Source: Bursaphelenchus xylophilus (lineage: Eukaryota > Nematoda > Chromadorea > Rhabditida > Aphelenchoididae). From it: DNA of 64,000 bases. A model generated the notes under the pieces. It was not told the DNA's origin, did no database searches, and was given only the letters and a program-made list of their open reading frames with translations. The position numbers and the translations under genes were made by a program. Location: NCBI GenBank assembly GCA_904066235.2, contig CAJFCV020000003.1:6138001-6202000 (forward strand), written 5' to 3'. This document shows, in pieces, positions 32,710 through 44,009 of the stretch (positions are counted from its first letter, which is position 1; each line of letters starts with the position of its first letter).

Positions 32710-33797
32710 CAGGGTGACAAAGAAAAAATGCAACTCATATTTTTGGCCATATTTTGTCTAAAACACCAAACTTAACCAAAGTAACGGTGAATGTCAGTAA
32801 CATAAAGCATGTTAATAGTATGCTCAGCCAGTTTTAAGGTGGCTGTTCTTGGCCCCGAGATAGAGCTCAAAACGTGACTTTAAAATTTGGGCGATTCGCC
32901 GAAGGTTTTTTTGGGGAAATCGGTCCCGTTCTTCCCGCAGCGATCAATTAGCGGCTCCAAACTTTTTTGGCGTGAACTAGAGGTCCTGACTTTTAACACG
33001 GACAACATAGTCCACCGGATTCAGATCCAGCGAGTAGGCGGCCATTTCGCAGACCACATAAAATCGGGAAAACAGGTCCTTTCCTGGCTTTGCGTCTTTT
33101 TTGCTTTATGGATGATGGCGGAATCCTGCTACGGTGTCTGTTTTGAACCGCCAAAGTGCTACTGAGCCCACGGAATCACGATGGTGTACAAAATGTCGCT
33201 GGTAGACTTATCGGGGTGGTTATGACCCCTTTATCCAAGAAAACCAAGGATATCACGTTTTCGACATTTTTTGAGCCGTGCTTGCTTGTAGTGTTCCGTG
33301 AGGCGCTAAGCTTTTTGGAGCTTGTAAGGCTTGCTCTACGTTACATTGATAACCATTCGTCGATTCGCTGTTCTCTTGGTGCGGTCTCCCGGGCAATTTT
33401 CTTCATGGACACCATCAGATTTTGCTTCACTCGCTTTTTGATGATCTCAAGGTTGGCAGAAGTCTTCAAGATGCGCTTCCTTCTAATTCCTGGATACTTA
33501 CCACCGTGGCCAAGCTCGTTGAGTTGTTTGATGGCTTTTCGTATGTCAGGTTTTCCCATACCGACCAATTTCGCAATCTTTCACTGTCCTTTTTCTTCCC
33601 GTGACAGGTTTAAAATCGGGGTCCCTCTGTTTGAGACTCGAAACAAGCATGTTAATCAACCGATATGAGTATGAAAATTGAGAGTCTAGGACAAAAAAAC
33701 ACGGAGAGTTTAATGGTATGAACAATATTTTCCTAAACCTAAAAGTTTTCGCGGCAGGACCCATGAAAAAAAGTTGCATTTTTTATTTGTCACCCTG
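32710..33797 (-). mobile_element. mariner-family transposon, degenerate
   Basis: A 1088-bp element with ends CAGGGTGACAAAGAAAAAAT and, inverted at the right, CAGGGTGACAAATAAAAAAT, extended by GCAACT on both, flanked by TA (32708-32709, 33798-33799). Transposase fragments lie on the reverse strand: a helix-turn-helix part at 33568-33341 (GKYPGIRRKRILKT, VSMKKIARE), preceded by a related stretch at 33700-33600 in another frame, and a C-terminal fragment near 33090-33000 with a WPP motif. Frameshifts separate them, so it is inactive. Confidence 0.85.
33341..33700 (-). pseudogene. mariner transposase N-terminal fragments
   Basis: Two overlapping reverse-strand frames (33700-33555 and 33568-33341) carry mariner helix-turn-helix sequence: SLKQRDPDFKPVTGRKRTVKD in the first, ELGHGGKYPGIRRKRILKTS and MKKIARETAP in the second. 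They are joined by a frameshift and followed by stops. Confidence 0.7.
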
Positions 33798-33817
33798 TAT
33801 ACCCCTTCCGAACCCTA

Positions 33818-34248
33818 CTTCCAAGTATGTAAGGAACTCTAAAAAATATTTAGATGAGAACGCTGTGCACTGTGAATTTTGTTGTCACGTAAGGCGAATA
33901 AATAATCTCCGATCCAAGTTATTTTTTTAATTAAACGATTACTTTGTGATTTATATGTACAATAATATATTTTTCATTAAGAGGATAGAAACATTACTCA
34001 ACTGTTCCGGGATTAGGGAGGATATAATTGTATCTTTTGTAACTAAACGAACATAGAAATTGGACGACTATCAGTCAAACAATGACACGTATTAGGGAAA
34101 AGAGTCCAAGATTGGAATGCCAGAGGTATCTACGACCGGGGACGGCCTTTTCGACTTCCAATTAGGGCCAATAACAAATAGAAAGGGAATGGATGGAGGA
34201 CAGACGCTGGGGGTACACGACATTAAACTAGATCTGTCTGATTGACTC
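33818..34248. other. 3' flank of mdt-15
   Basis: About 430 bp, mostly the expected 3' UTR of mdt-15 (reverse strand) and AT-rich spacer. No gene supported. Confidence 0.4.
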
Positions 34249-36561
34249 TTATGTGAGGTCGCCAAAGTTGGTGCCAGTCAGAAGATCGTCGAATCCTCCA
34301 CCTCCCAAACTCTGATTATTGAAGAATTGCATGACGGTATTCTCCTAAAGCATAAGCGGATGGTTTCGTACTTACCCAAATATTCAAGATGTCTGTTACT
34401 GAATGCATCGGGGCCTTGCTCAATTGCTCATGGATAGCGTTTTGAAGGTCGTCGAAATAGAATGAATCTAAACGCAGGATGTAATCCTATGCCTTTGACC
34501 TACCCAAATCTAAAGCAGCACGTTCAACAGTGGCTAGTTGGTTTGGATAATTCCGTGGCACTGAAACCCGAAGATTCGGGATCTGTTCTCGCTCTGCAAC
34601 GGAAAGGATGAAATATGCAAGAGAAAACAAAGGTTATTTTGTGATTCTACTTACTCAACGCACAAACAACGATGAAGTACATTCCATCATTGCTTGGTTC
34701 CACAGATATATAAGAAATGTTTTGATCAAAGTTGGCAAATTCGGTCCGTGCTTGCTCAGGCAACTTCATGAGGACTCCTCCGCCCACACCCATCTCTGTG
34801 GTGACCTGAGCCTGCATTAGATTCCCATCATAGCCTCGGGGCATCATATTCGTAGCATCCATCGGTGGACATTGTAGTTGATCATCGTAGGTCATGTTCA
34901 TCTGACTCGGCTGACTGTTGGGGATCATTTGGTTTGGTTGGGAGCTCATGGGTAACGGTTGGGGTGGCATGTATTGATAAGGCTGCTGATACGAGGAAGG
35001 CTGTTGTGTCATGGGCTGGTGGTGATTTTGTTGCATAATTCCACCAGTGGAGTACATTTTGTGATGTGGAGGTAGAGGATATGGAGATGGACGACCGGTC
35101 GAAAGAGGTTGGGGAGTTGGCTGACCATATACTGAAGAACTAGACGCATAGGAACCGGGAGGAGCATATTGGGAATGGTTCTGGGGCATCATATTGGGGT
35201 TAGTGGCAGAACCCTGAACATTTTGCGGCCAGGGATTCTGTTGCCAATTGGAGGCCATCGATGTCTGTCCGTAAGCATTCATCGGAGGAGCGTTCACCAT
35301 CATCTGGTCGCCCATCATGTTCATGTTCTCTCTGTATGGCTGTTGTTGATGGCTCAGTTCCCTTTGAACGAAGCTCTCAATGCCCTTAATATTCTCTTGA
35401 CTCATGAACTTTTGGAAAGTAATTCCCTCCAAAGCAAATTGTAATTTGGTCGCCGACTCCGGATTGGCAATTTGTATCATATTTCTGATGGTGTTGGTGT
35501 ATTTAGAGAGAGTACGGATCTTTTCTTTATAGGCTCGAGCATCTTCCGGCCTCTTGAAGTGGCATGCGATGTTAGGAGGCAGGTCGTAATCATTCAGAAG
35601 GCCTGGATGCACTTGGTTGGGATATATCGGACGTCCCGTGAGCTGATCAGCGGGACCATTAGGAGTCCACATCCTCTGTTGCTGTTGCATCATCTGCTGT
35701 TCTACCGAGTTTGATTGGCCAAGAGGCACAGCTGGCTCCATTTTGGTAGCCATGGAATCGTATCCTTTTGGCGGAATGTTGTTGTATCCAATAGGATTCT
35801 CTGGCATAGGGGCGCCATATTGGTTTCCGCTGGGCATTCGTGGGTTGTTGTTATCTAATCAGAAGATATAACGTAGGAGATCGAACTTACATTGACCATA
35901 ATTGGCATACTGATTGGGAGGGGGATTCTGAACTGGAGGCATCTTCATGGGGTTGGGTAAACTGGATGTGATGGGTGAGCTCATCTGAGGCTGAACCATA
36001 TTATTAACTGGATGGGAGGTATTGATTACCGGAGGTGGCTGACCCAATGGTGGTGTCTGGAATCTGGACCCATTTTGAATGTCAAGATTAAGACCTCGTT
36101 GATGTGTAGGACGGGGATCAGGTGGCACCTGCAATTAGAAGACGGTTATATGGGGCAGTTTAATTATCATCGCGCATTTAGTTGAGCTCACCTGAGGTCT
36201 CATTTGAGGCTTGTTGCCCAGAACATTGTTGGCCGTAGCCGTCTGACCGGGAGAGGTTGTGTTTGCTTGGTTGTTGCCATTATGAATTACAGTAGGCACC
36301 ACTACAGTCTTCGAGTTGCAGTTTATGGCATTTATGACCTTGGCAATGGTTCTCATATACTCATCTTTACTAACACACTTTTGGAAAACATATTCCTCGA
36401 CTTGTCTGGCATCCCCAGGAACCGGAAGGTTGGGGGCATTCTGCCGATTCCTCGCCAGTTCAGGTTCCCTGAAAAGGTATAAAATTAAGTTCTCGCGCCA
36501 CTTACAATCTGTTGATGACATGATCACGGAAGTTCTGGGACGGCCAGTCGTCGTCGGTCAT
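34249..36561 (-). CDS. mdt-15: Mediator subunit 15 (MDT-15)
   Basis: Seven exons: 36561-36506, 36468-36192, 36128-35891, 35854-34655, 34593-34504, 34467-34376, 34344-34249; 682 residues from [12 protein letters not shown] domain fills residues 1-90 ([51 protein letters not shown]). The middle is Gln/Pro/Met-rich disordered sequence; the C-terminus has the MED15 end blocks ([28 protein letters not shown]). It links activators such as SKN-1 and nuclear receptors to RNA polymerase II for lipid and stress genes. The frame stays open upstream of the ATG to an acceptor at 36635, where an exon at 38253-38145 would join in phase (see that entry), giving a longer N-terminus. Confidence 0.94.
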
Positions 36562-36639
36562 GGTTTGTTCGAGTTTGGGCCTGGAGGACTTCCAATCGGT
36601 GGGGGTCGCGTCGTCTGTCGCTCGACGTTTCCTTTCTAA

Positions 36640-38144
36640 AAACCCTTCGATAAATGACGTCCCAGGCAGCGACACACTACAATTGCATTGGTAGTGTAAA
36701 ACGGGGAAATAGCAGAGAAATGCCGCCCTGGCTTGATAAGAAGCGCAGGCAAAAAAGGGGAGGGAGAAGTGGTGTATGCATCAAGGTGGCGTTGTGCTAT
36801 AAACCAAAGGAAATAGAGGGAAACAAAAAGAAGAAGAACGTTCTCAGGTAATGAGGTCTCACGCAGGCAAACTGCCAATGAGTCGGCCGATGCCACCAGA
36901 CCCCACGGGCATGAACACTAAGCGGCCGACATCTACATCCCCCCTTGCTCGCCCCGTTCTCGGCTGCCTCAGGGCCCACGCAGCGTCCCGTCTGCGAGTG
37001 TATGTGTTTTTTCGTCCTCGTATAGCCGGGCTCCACGTTTCCCGGCACCGCCACAAAAACCAACAAAAGAGGGAAACTCGAGTTAAGTAAGACTAGTCCA
37101 ATATTTTCACCTGGGAACATAATATGAGGCGACACCAATTAAGATCTCCACTGCCTCCGAAGGAGACTGACACGATTTGTAGTCACAAAACGCCATCGGG
37201 TAATGACTGCCATGCGGCTATGTATCCTAAGATGTCTTAATTCAAACAAGAATCGTCTGATGCATATCTTCAAACTAAGCAGAAGAAATGCTAAAACTAC
37301 CGGAGAGTCAAAGCGACCATCGACGGTATTATCCGAACACACTCTCAAAGAACGTGAAACTAATCGATAGAACCACGTTAAAGAGGTAAATGTGATAAGA
37401 AAACTAACAAAAAGCAAAAGTTTTATCGAAAAAGTTTTAAAGAAGTAATGGAAAACAGACGAAGAGGCACCAAGTAATCAAAATGTCATCACTTTTCGTC
37501 TATTTACAAAACCAATTATCTGCTGGCTGAACTAGACCTGTGATTAATTTACAAACTAAACCGTAATTATTCAATTACTCGATTAGACATGTACAATCAT
37601 AAAGATGGAGGCAGTTCCTCGAATCTCCTGGCATAGGGATTAGGGGATTTGGGTCAGGAAGACATTAATGAGACCCCGGTCCATCTTTCTTTTGTGTGGC
37701 TCTAAAAGGGAAATGCAACCCGCAACAAACTCGTTTCTCTCCCCAACAGATAGTGGACTTCTGTCTTTTTGTTGCTGTTGCTGAAAGTCGTGCACTCTCT
37801 CTTCTCAGTCCATTTTCACGTCTGCCTGCCGAAGAAGAGATGGGAGCCCTTTTTCTCCACCATTCATTCATTCAGTGCGAAAAACATTTAAAAAACGAAA
37901 AATAGAGGGGAAGAAGGGGAGAGAGGAGAGGGATAGCGGAACAAGTCCAATGGATGATCCACATCTTACAGCTTGATTTACTGCATCAATACCTCTCTTA
38001 CAGTTGAGAGGTATTGATGATCTTCCCCTTGCATGATATTATTACTTAAAGACAGGAAAAGTGAAAACTTGCAGCCGAGAGTTTAAGACAGTGACAATCA
38101 TAAACAAAATAAATTGATACACAAAAGAAAATGCACAAACTGAC
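36640..38144. other. upstream intron/promoter region of mdt-15
   Basis: About 1.5 kb without a supported exon. If the distal exon at 38145-38253 is used this is a large first intron; otherwise it is promoter. It contains a perfect hairpin at 37984-38019. Open frames in it have no family match. Confidence 0.4.
37984..38019. repeat. perfect 14-bp hairpin, 8-base loop
   Basis: CATCAATACCTCTC, loop TTACAGTT, GAGAGGTATTGATG. The stem is perfect. It is too short for a microRNA precursor. No matching copy elsewhere noticed. Confidence 0.7.
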
Positions 38145-38253
38145 CTCCTATTACAGGCGAACTAACTTGAGTTAGAGGATTGACGGGGGGATTCTCTGAT
38201 CTCAGGCTCAGGGAGTCCTGCTTCGCAAAGTTGGAGATCTCCGAGCTGCTCAT
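38145..38253 (-). CDS. candidate alternative first coding exon of mdt-15
   Basis: ATG at 38253 opens 36 codons (MSSSEISNFAKQDSLSLRSE..., then NPPVNPLTQVSSPVIG) ending at donor GTCAGT (38144). The leftover base plus the acceptor at 36635 gives Glu followed by RKRRATDD and continues in frame to MTDDDWPS, adding about 61 residues with a basic patch. The phase match over 1.5 kb is the main support. It could also belong to another gene or be chance. Confidence 0.5.
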
Positions 38254-39045
38254 TGACTATAGTTCATAACCCAGTAGAATATCTGAAAAAAGTCGACATT
38301 ACTTGTTATGATATGGGATACTAATCAGCGCGTGACATTAAAAAACAAATAAATTTTAGACGGAGATGGGCAAATGGAAGGGTCGCAAACTCAAAACGGA
38401 CAGACAACTGGTGGATCACGTATCATCGAACGCGGCGCGACCCCAACTCCCCAAATCAAGATGTTTCTCGTGTATGCAAAAAGCGGCAGCAATGAGAAAA
38501 ACAAAACCCAACGTCAGAACCCCCGTCCGTTAACCCCTAGGACAGATGAAGGACAATAAACGCACACCACATATATAACAGACGACGAACGAAGCGTCCC
38601 CATGCTGCCACCTAACTCAACACTTTTTTATATTTTTTTCACCCCGAAGTCGTTCTCCCTTTTCGTGTGCTATTTCTGTAGGTCTTGGAGCTGTCTTGCT
38701 GTTCCCGAGAGTCTGTTCATCTCTGCTCTCTCTCTCTCTTGACGGCGTGCGTGTTCTTGTGCGGCTGTCGCTGACACATACCTCCACAAGAAACAAGAGA
38801 ATCACCTTCTTCTTGCGCCCTCTTCCTTTTACCGAATTTTCCAGTTGTCAAAACATGGAAAGGTTTTTCCGTTTCCATGACGCTAAAAAGTCTTGTTATT
38901 AAGTCCGAAAGCAGATGAATGACTTATTACGGGGTTGTCTTATTATAACATGGCAAACATACTTCGAAGTAACCCTTGTAATCCAACAAGTTGTCGTATA
39001 AAATGGCGAACAATAAATTAATACATTTATTTATTTTAAAAAAAG
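38254..39045. other. spacer between mdt-15 exon candidate and RGP1
   Basis: About 790 bp with a CTCTCT tract near 38725-38740. It should hold the mdt-15 promoter and the RGP1 3' UTR. No supported gene. Confidence 0.4.
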
Positions 39046-40350
39046 TCATAATGTAACCGTGGTGCAGTGATGACTGTTATGAAGAGCCATACCCACATTT
39101 AAGGGGTTCGCGGAATGTACAAATATTGGATGATCGAGTGATAACGCCTGCACTCTAAGATTCTCGGCTAAATTCTCGCCGTGTTCTCTGGGGACTATCA
39201 AATCATCTCGGGTTACGGTAAATTCAAAGTGAATTCTCCAGAACAGTTTAACTGAAAGGTCATAATATTGAATACATTGTAATTACCTGATTGTTCTGTA
39301 AAAGTGGGTACACTTGTCAACTGAATTGGGACTCGGAAGTGACAAGACTTCAAAAACGCTGTAGTTATCTGAGAATAGTTGTGTCGCACAACATTGGGTG
39401 CTACAGAGTCCGAATACAAACATTCTTCTACTGTTTCTAATGAAACCAGTAACTAAAGCGAAATTGATTTCCTTATTAATGTGTGCTTACTTGAATAGAC
39501 CGTGGTTTTCGTTCTTCATGATCGGGGAATTCGACCATTCCTTGCACTATATCCCCCAATTTAAAAGGTCCAGCATTTAGATTTACTGTAGCAAAATGAT
39601 CGCCCCCACTAGTGACATCGAAAATGACCGTCTTCCTTGATGAAACTGTCTTTTCTTCTATCCTGGCCATAGCTAGTGATAAAGGAAACATTCTACAGAT
39701 CAAATTGAGAAGTTAAAGCAATCCTTACTCATTGCCATCTTTCTGGACAAACGGATTCTGAACTAAAGGCGATCTAATTTTGTTATCCACGGTAGAGTTC
39801 AAGACCCGAATGGGTAAAAACAGAGTTTGAATCGGCTTGTCGACCCTCTGAATAGCTACTTGAAGATACCAGTTGTAACGCACATACTGTCCCTTAAGAA
39901 ACGGGTTGAAAAAATCATTTTAAGAAATTAGAGAGCGGTTAAACAATTATTACAAACATTCAAAGCATTACCTTAAAAGTCGGCGGAAACCCTAAAGGCA
40001 CAAACATTTCCCTCTCACGGACTTCTGAAGTTGCTTTAGGAACACTCCAATTGCACAAAATAATGTCAGGCTTGCTTGAAAAGATGGCCTCTTTTGAGGG
40101 TTTCACCGAGGTCACATCAGCTTTGGTATTATTCAATTCCAGATTTCTGTTTCCTTTAGGAAATATCCTATCACAATGCATTTGAAGACAAATCCATCCC
40201 AAAACATCTCCATTTTCCTTGTCAAGGTTGTTCAGGAATATCTAAAATACGAGTTAAAATAAAGAAACGCTCGTCTACCTTTACACAAACTGTTTCTCCA
40301 GCCAAATAACAACTGCTCTCCCGGTCTACACATCCAGTAACCTCCAACAT
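39046..40350 (-). CDS. RGP1: RGP1, partner of the RAB6 exchange factor
   Basis: Six exons: 40350-40279, 40241-39972, 39892-39729, 39692-39491, 39452-39287, 39251-39046; 359 residues. Arrestin-like beta-sandwich protein that with RIC1 activates RAB6 at the Golgi for retrograde traffic. Supporting blocks: CYLAGETVCVKIFLNN, WICLQMHCDRIF, PDIILCNWSVP, FPPTFKGQYVRYNWYLQVAIQR, TLFLPIRVLN, FKLGDIVQGMVEFPD, LLVSLETVEECL and FWRIHFEFTVTRD. The fifth exon starts at 39452, since the nearer AG would put a TAG in frame. It begins 95 bp after the lipoyl synthase stop, an operon-like gap. Confidence 0.88.
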
Positions 40351-40445
40351 ACTACAACTAGTAATATCTTTTCAGACAAATACAACGTGGTCAAGTCACC
40401 AATTACAACAATTTTGTGTGTTTCCTAGAAATCTTTATTCTATTC

Positions 40446-41550
40446 TTAAACAGATACATTCAACACTTTCTGTTCGTTTTGTCTTCTATTTATAATATTC
40501 TTCAGATAGAATTCTCCAGCTCGATATGAAGACCTAACTAAAGGGCCTGAAGCAATATACAGGAACCCCATTTCGTCCCCCATCTTCTTGAGCTCATCGA
40601 ACCTTTCCGGGGTGACCCAATCCTTGACTAGAAGGTGTCTTTTGGTTGGCTGCATATATTGTCCGAGTGTGAGAGCTTCGACTCCAACGTCTTTCAGGTC
40701 GCGCATGGTCTCCAATATTTCTGATTCAGTTTCTCCTAATCCTAGCATGATTGAACTTTTGGTAATCAGTAAGGGATTGGCCTTTTTGGCATGTTCCAAG
40801 GCCTTCAGCGATTGATCGTACTTGGCTCGCGGATCCCGTACTCCCGGAGTTAATCGTCGAACAGTTTCGATGTTATGAGCATACACTTCCAGTCCAGAAT
40901 GAGCCACAATCTCAATACAATCAGGTTTTCCGGAAAAATCGGGGACTAGGGCTTCCACTAAAACTTTGGGACATTCTCTCTTCAAATGGGAAATCGTCTG
41001 AGCAATGTGGGAAGCACCTCCATCAAGTAAATCATCCCTAAAATAATACAAGTAAACGGGTGAGAGCGGCAAAAAACACCACTGACAAAAATTACCTATC
41101 AACAGAAGTTAAAACAATGTAATCAACTCCCCAAGACGCGACAGCCTTTGCAGTGTTCAGAGGTTCGTCAGGGTCCAGAGCACCAGGGCTTCTAGCAGTT
41201 TTAACGGAACAAAACCGGCATCCTCTGGTACAAGTGTCACCCATCAACATAATAGTAGCTGTGGACGGAACATCCTCCCCTCCTCCCCAACATTCTCCGA
41301 TATTTGGACACCGTGCTTCTTCGCAGACGGTTGCCAACTTCAACCCTCGAAGCTGTTTCTTCAACTTAAGCTGCTTTTGGTCTACTTGTGTCATATCCCT
41401 CTTTAGCCATTCAGGTAATCTCAACCTTCCATTTCTCGTTTTCTTTACATTCCCATTTACAAAATCGGATAAACTTGGACCGTCTGGAAGAGCAGGTCTG
41501 GCCAAAATTAATGAGCTCGTTCTGAGCGCAAGACGATTCGTAAAATACAT
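40446..41550 (-). CDS. LIAS: lipoyl synthase, mitochondrial
   Basis: Two exons, 41550-41096 and 41037-40446; 348 residues. A radical-SAM enzyme that inserts two sulphurs into octanoyl chains on pyruvate and 2-oxoglutarate dehydrogenases. The auxiliary cluster motif is [12 protein letters not shown] and the radical-SAM motif is CTRGCRFC; C-terminal RSSYRAGEF supplies the conserved RSSY serine. The start ATG 41550 gives a typical mitochondrial presequence ([20 protein letters not shown]); an upstream in-frame stretch exists but is acidic and unlike a presequence. Middle gene of a PIP4P-LIAS-RGP1 cluster on the reverse strand with gaps of about 194 and 95 bp. Confidence 0.95.
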
Positions 41551-41743
41551 ACCCTTCAAAGCAAAAAGTAGCAAAGCTTCAAATTCTTTAGATACAAAGT
41601 AATCAAAACCTGTCATAGAATATAAGACAATCAATTGAGTACCGTTTAATCGGGTTTAAATGTAAATTCAAAGCTTTTATTGAGGTTAGATACAACAAAA
41701 AAAATGAAAAGTGTATTCGCCGAAACAATTACATAAATAATAC

Positions 41744-42650
41744 TTACAATGGACCCAATACCTTGCTTATCTTTAAAGTGATAAAGTAATAAAAACGATA
41801 AGCAAAAAATATTGTGACACCGGCAAGGACCACCCAAATCATGTAGAAGATAAAACTGGACTTCCCCACTGTAGCAACCTAAACCAGAATAAAGAACAAC
41901 CAAACCTTAACTTACAATTACACAAATTGTTGTTAGAAGTGCAATAAGAGCTCCAAAAAAGTAAGAAAACGAACGTACACGTACATAATTGGCTCCAACC
42001 GAGGACCTGAATAATATTTGTATTTGATTTACAATAAATAATTACCTCTTCTGACAATGTGGACATCGAGCAATACAATTGGCCAGGGTGTTAAACATAA
42101 ATACTTCCTCACAATAAAAACATTGCACTCGGGCTGTTCCCGCAGGAGCTGGAGCTGTGGGAGCGTGATTAGATGGGGGTTGGAGGATGATCACACGGCC
42201 GCAATGCTGTCTCGGACATGCTATGCGATTCGAAGATACCTTGCAAATCAGCAAGCAATTGCATGGACATCGGACAAACTTCTTTCCGCTCGGTGGTCCT
42301 CGAATGGGGGTAGCTTCGTTACATTGGGAACATCGCACGACATGCTGCATGGAGTTCTTATCATAGGGGATATTATTTTCGCATACTCGACATAAAACTG
42401 TGGGCACTAAAAGGCATACTTTCATCGAGAAACAATAAAAACAAAACACTTTAAAAAATTCATAATATTTTTTTTTAAACTCACTTCCGTTAACCCTAGT
42501 ATCCGATTCATGATGTTGTTCTTCATCAACGGTATGAAAAGCTCCGTTTTCTTCCCCCGCACATTCGTTTTGAAGTAGAGGTTGTCGAGAGTCATCAGGA
42601 TTCATGATAACTCCATCGCTTTGAGCTTGAGAATTCTCTTCCTGACTCAT
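41744..42650 (-). CDS. PIP4P: phosphatidyl-inositol-4,5-bisphosphate 4-phosphatase (TMEM55/PIP4P)
   Basis: Four exons: 42650-42485, 42406-42046, 42006-41916, 41878-41744; 250 residues. Lysosomal/late-endosomal enzyme. An acidic disordered head (residues 1-55) is followed by Cys-rich zinc-ribbon-like segments (CRVCEN, CSQCNEATPI, RCPCNCLLIC), the CX5R phosphatase signature CKVSSNR, a second CxxC pair (CFYCEE...CPHCQKR) and two C-terminal membrane helices. The last exon could instead end at a GTAAGT that overlaps the stop codon; an AATAAA 60 bp downstream favours the simple ending. Probable first gene of the cluster with LIAS and RGP1. Confidence 0.92.
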
Positions 42651-43377
42651 TTCGGAGCCAAAACAATTCTCCGACGAACAATATCAATACATAAAGCAAG
42701 AGAAGGAAGCTAAAAAAAAATTATTAACATCATTTGAACCCGGGCCCGGGAACTTGGTTTAGAACACGCTCTAAATTAGAATCCGAAAACAAAAAACGTG
42801 ACGAGACTGAAAAATTGTTAGAAATCAAAAAAACCCCATCAAATGACATCAAACAGCGCGATAAACGTCGACAATTTTGGTCTTACTTCTTTGGTAAACA
42901 GGCAAAAAATGAATAATTTTCGGCTAAACAAGAAAATGATATTATCTTTTAGCCGAAAAAACATTATCAGGATGACACTTTTTATAAACATTGGGATGAG
43001 AAGGAATGCCACGGATTTTTCACTTCAAAAAATTTTTTTTGACAAAAAATAATTATTTTGATCAATAGTGACATTTCGTACGATTGCAGCGAAAAAAATC
43101 TGTCCAATTTCACTCTGTCCATTTTCCATGATCATTATGAAGCCAATAAAACAAGCTGAGGCGAAACTATATTATTTTATCTTACATTTGTGGTCTAAGT
43201 GGTGAATCTTTCAATGAGAGTTGAATCTCCTTTTTTTTATCGTTCACTTGTACTGATTTATGTCGGACCGCGTTCTTTATAAGATTTATAGAAATTTTTG
43301 TCGTTCTTGAGACGGATGATTGTACGCGGATTGAGCTTTCTTACTGAACTAGATCGGCATTATGTTTCTAGTGCTTG
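42651..43377. other. divergent interval between PIP4P and NDUFA8
   Basis: About 730 bp, AT-rich, with a copy of the 26410-type dispersed repeat at 43069-43115. A TTATGTTTCTAG acceptor ends at 43371, six bases before the NDUFA8 start. No supported exon. Confidence 0.45.
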
Positions 43378-44009
43378 ATGTCAATCACTAAGGAGACGAA
43401 ATTACCTTCTGATGAAGAGCTGACCGTTCCTCAGGAGATTAACATCTCGTCGACTTACCTCAAGGCAGTTGCTCCATATATGGCGTATCGATGTGAAGAG
43501 AAAATCAAGGCAGGTTTAAAGATTCTTTTGATTGATTTTTTAGGATTTTATGCTGAAGCGGAAAGAAGTTGAAGATCCTAGAAAGACTTTGAAGGAAGGT
43601 GCTGCTGTTACTGCTTGTGGTGTCGACTTCCTGAGATCCTTGAAGAAGACTTGCAAGCCAGAGACTGACCGTTATGCTGAATGTATCGACAAAAGCTCGT
43701 CGCAACTCTTTATTGCTTATTGTCATCAAGATCAATTGGTTTTGGACAATTGTATAGAACAGAAATTAGGTATCACTCGACCAAAGCGTGGACACTTCAG
43801 TAAATTGCATGTTCACAATCCAGGTTATGAGGCTCCCAGTAGGTTACCTTATTTTTTGCCACTGACTCCTTCTTTCAGAAGAAATTAAACGCGATTATAA
43901 GGCAGAGGCCTCTAAAGTGTTGGCCGAATTACCGAATGACAACCCGGAATATCAAAGAAAAGATTTCAAAAACTTTAACGAATGGAGAAAGGATTTCCTT
44001 CGTGTGTAG
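43378..44009 (+). CDS. NDUFA8: NADH dehydrogenase (complex I) subunit NDUFA8
   Basis: Three exons: 43378-43509, 43544-43838, 43879-44009; 185 residues. Complex I accessory subunit imported through the MIA40 pathway; paired CX9C motifs CKPETDRYAEC and CHQDQLVLDNC plus the flanking cysteines are in place. Other family blocks: INISSTYLKAVAPYMAYRCEEK, DFMLKRKEVEDPRKTLKEG, KLGITRPKRG. The first intron (43510-43543, 34 nt) keeps phase only with a GC donor (AAG|GCAGGT). No presequence, as usual for this subunit. Confidence 0.93.

Larger units (their letters stand above)
32271..33817. mobile_element. hAT-type MITE with 8-bp duplication, interrupted by a mariner
   Basis: The element starts TAAGGTTCGGGAA and ends CCTTCCGAACCCTA; both sides carry the octamer CTTCCAAG (32263-32270 and 33818-33825). 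Sequence 32271-32709 is homologous along its length to the second copy at 61023-61552, and 33800-33817 supplies its right end. The gap is filled by the mariner at 32710-33797. Without that insert it would be about 460 bp. No transposase of its own. Confidence 0.88.

Noticed and set aside
33156..33668. 170-codon forward-strand frame
   Set aside because: Antisense shadow of the mariner transposase remnants, which read on the reverse strand.
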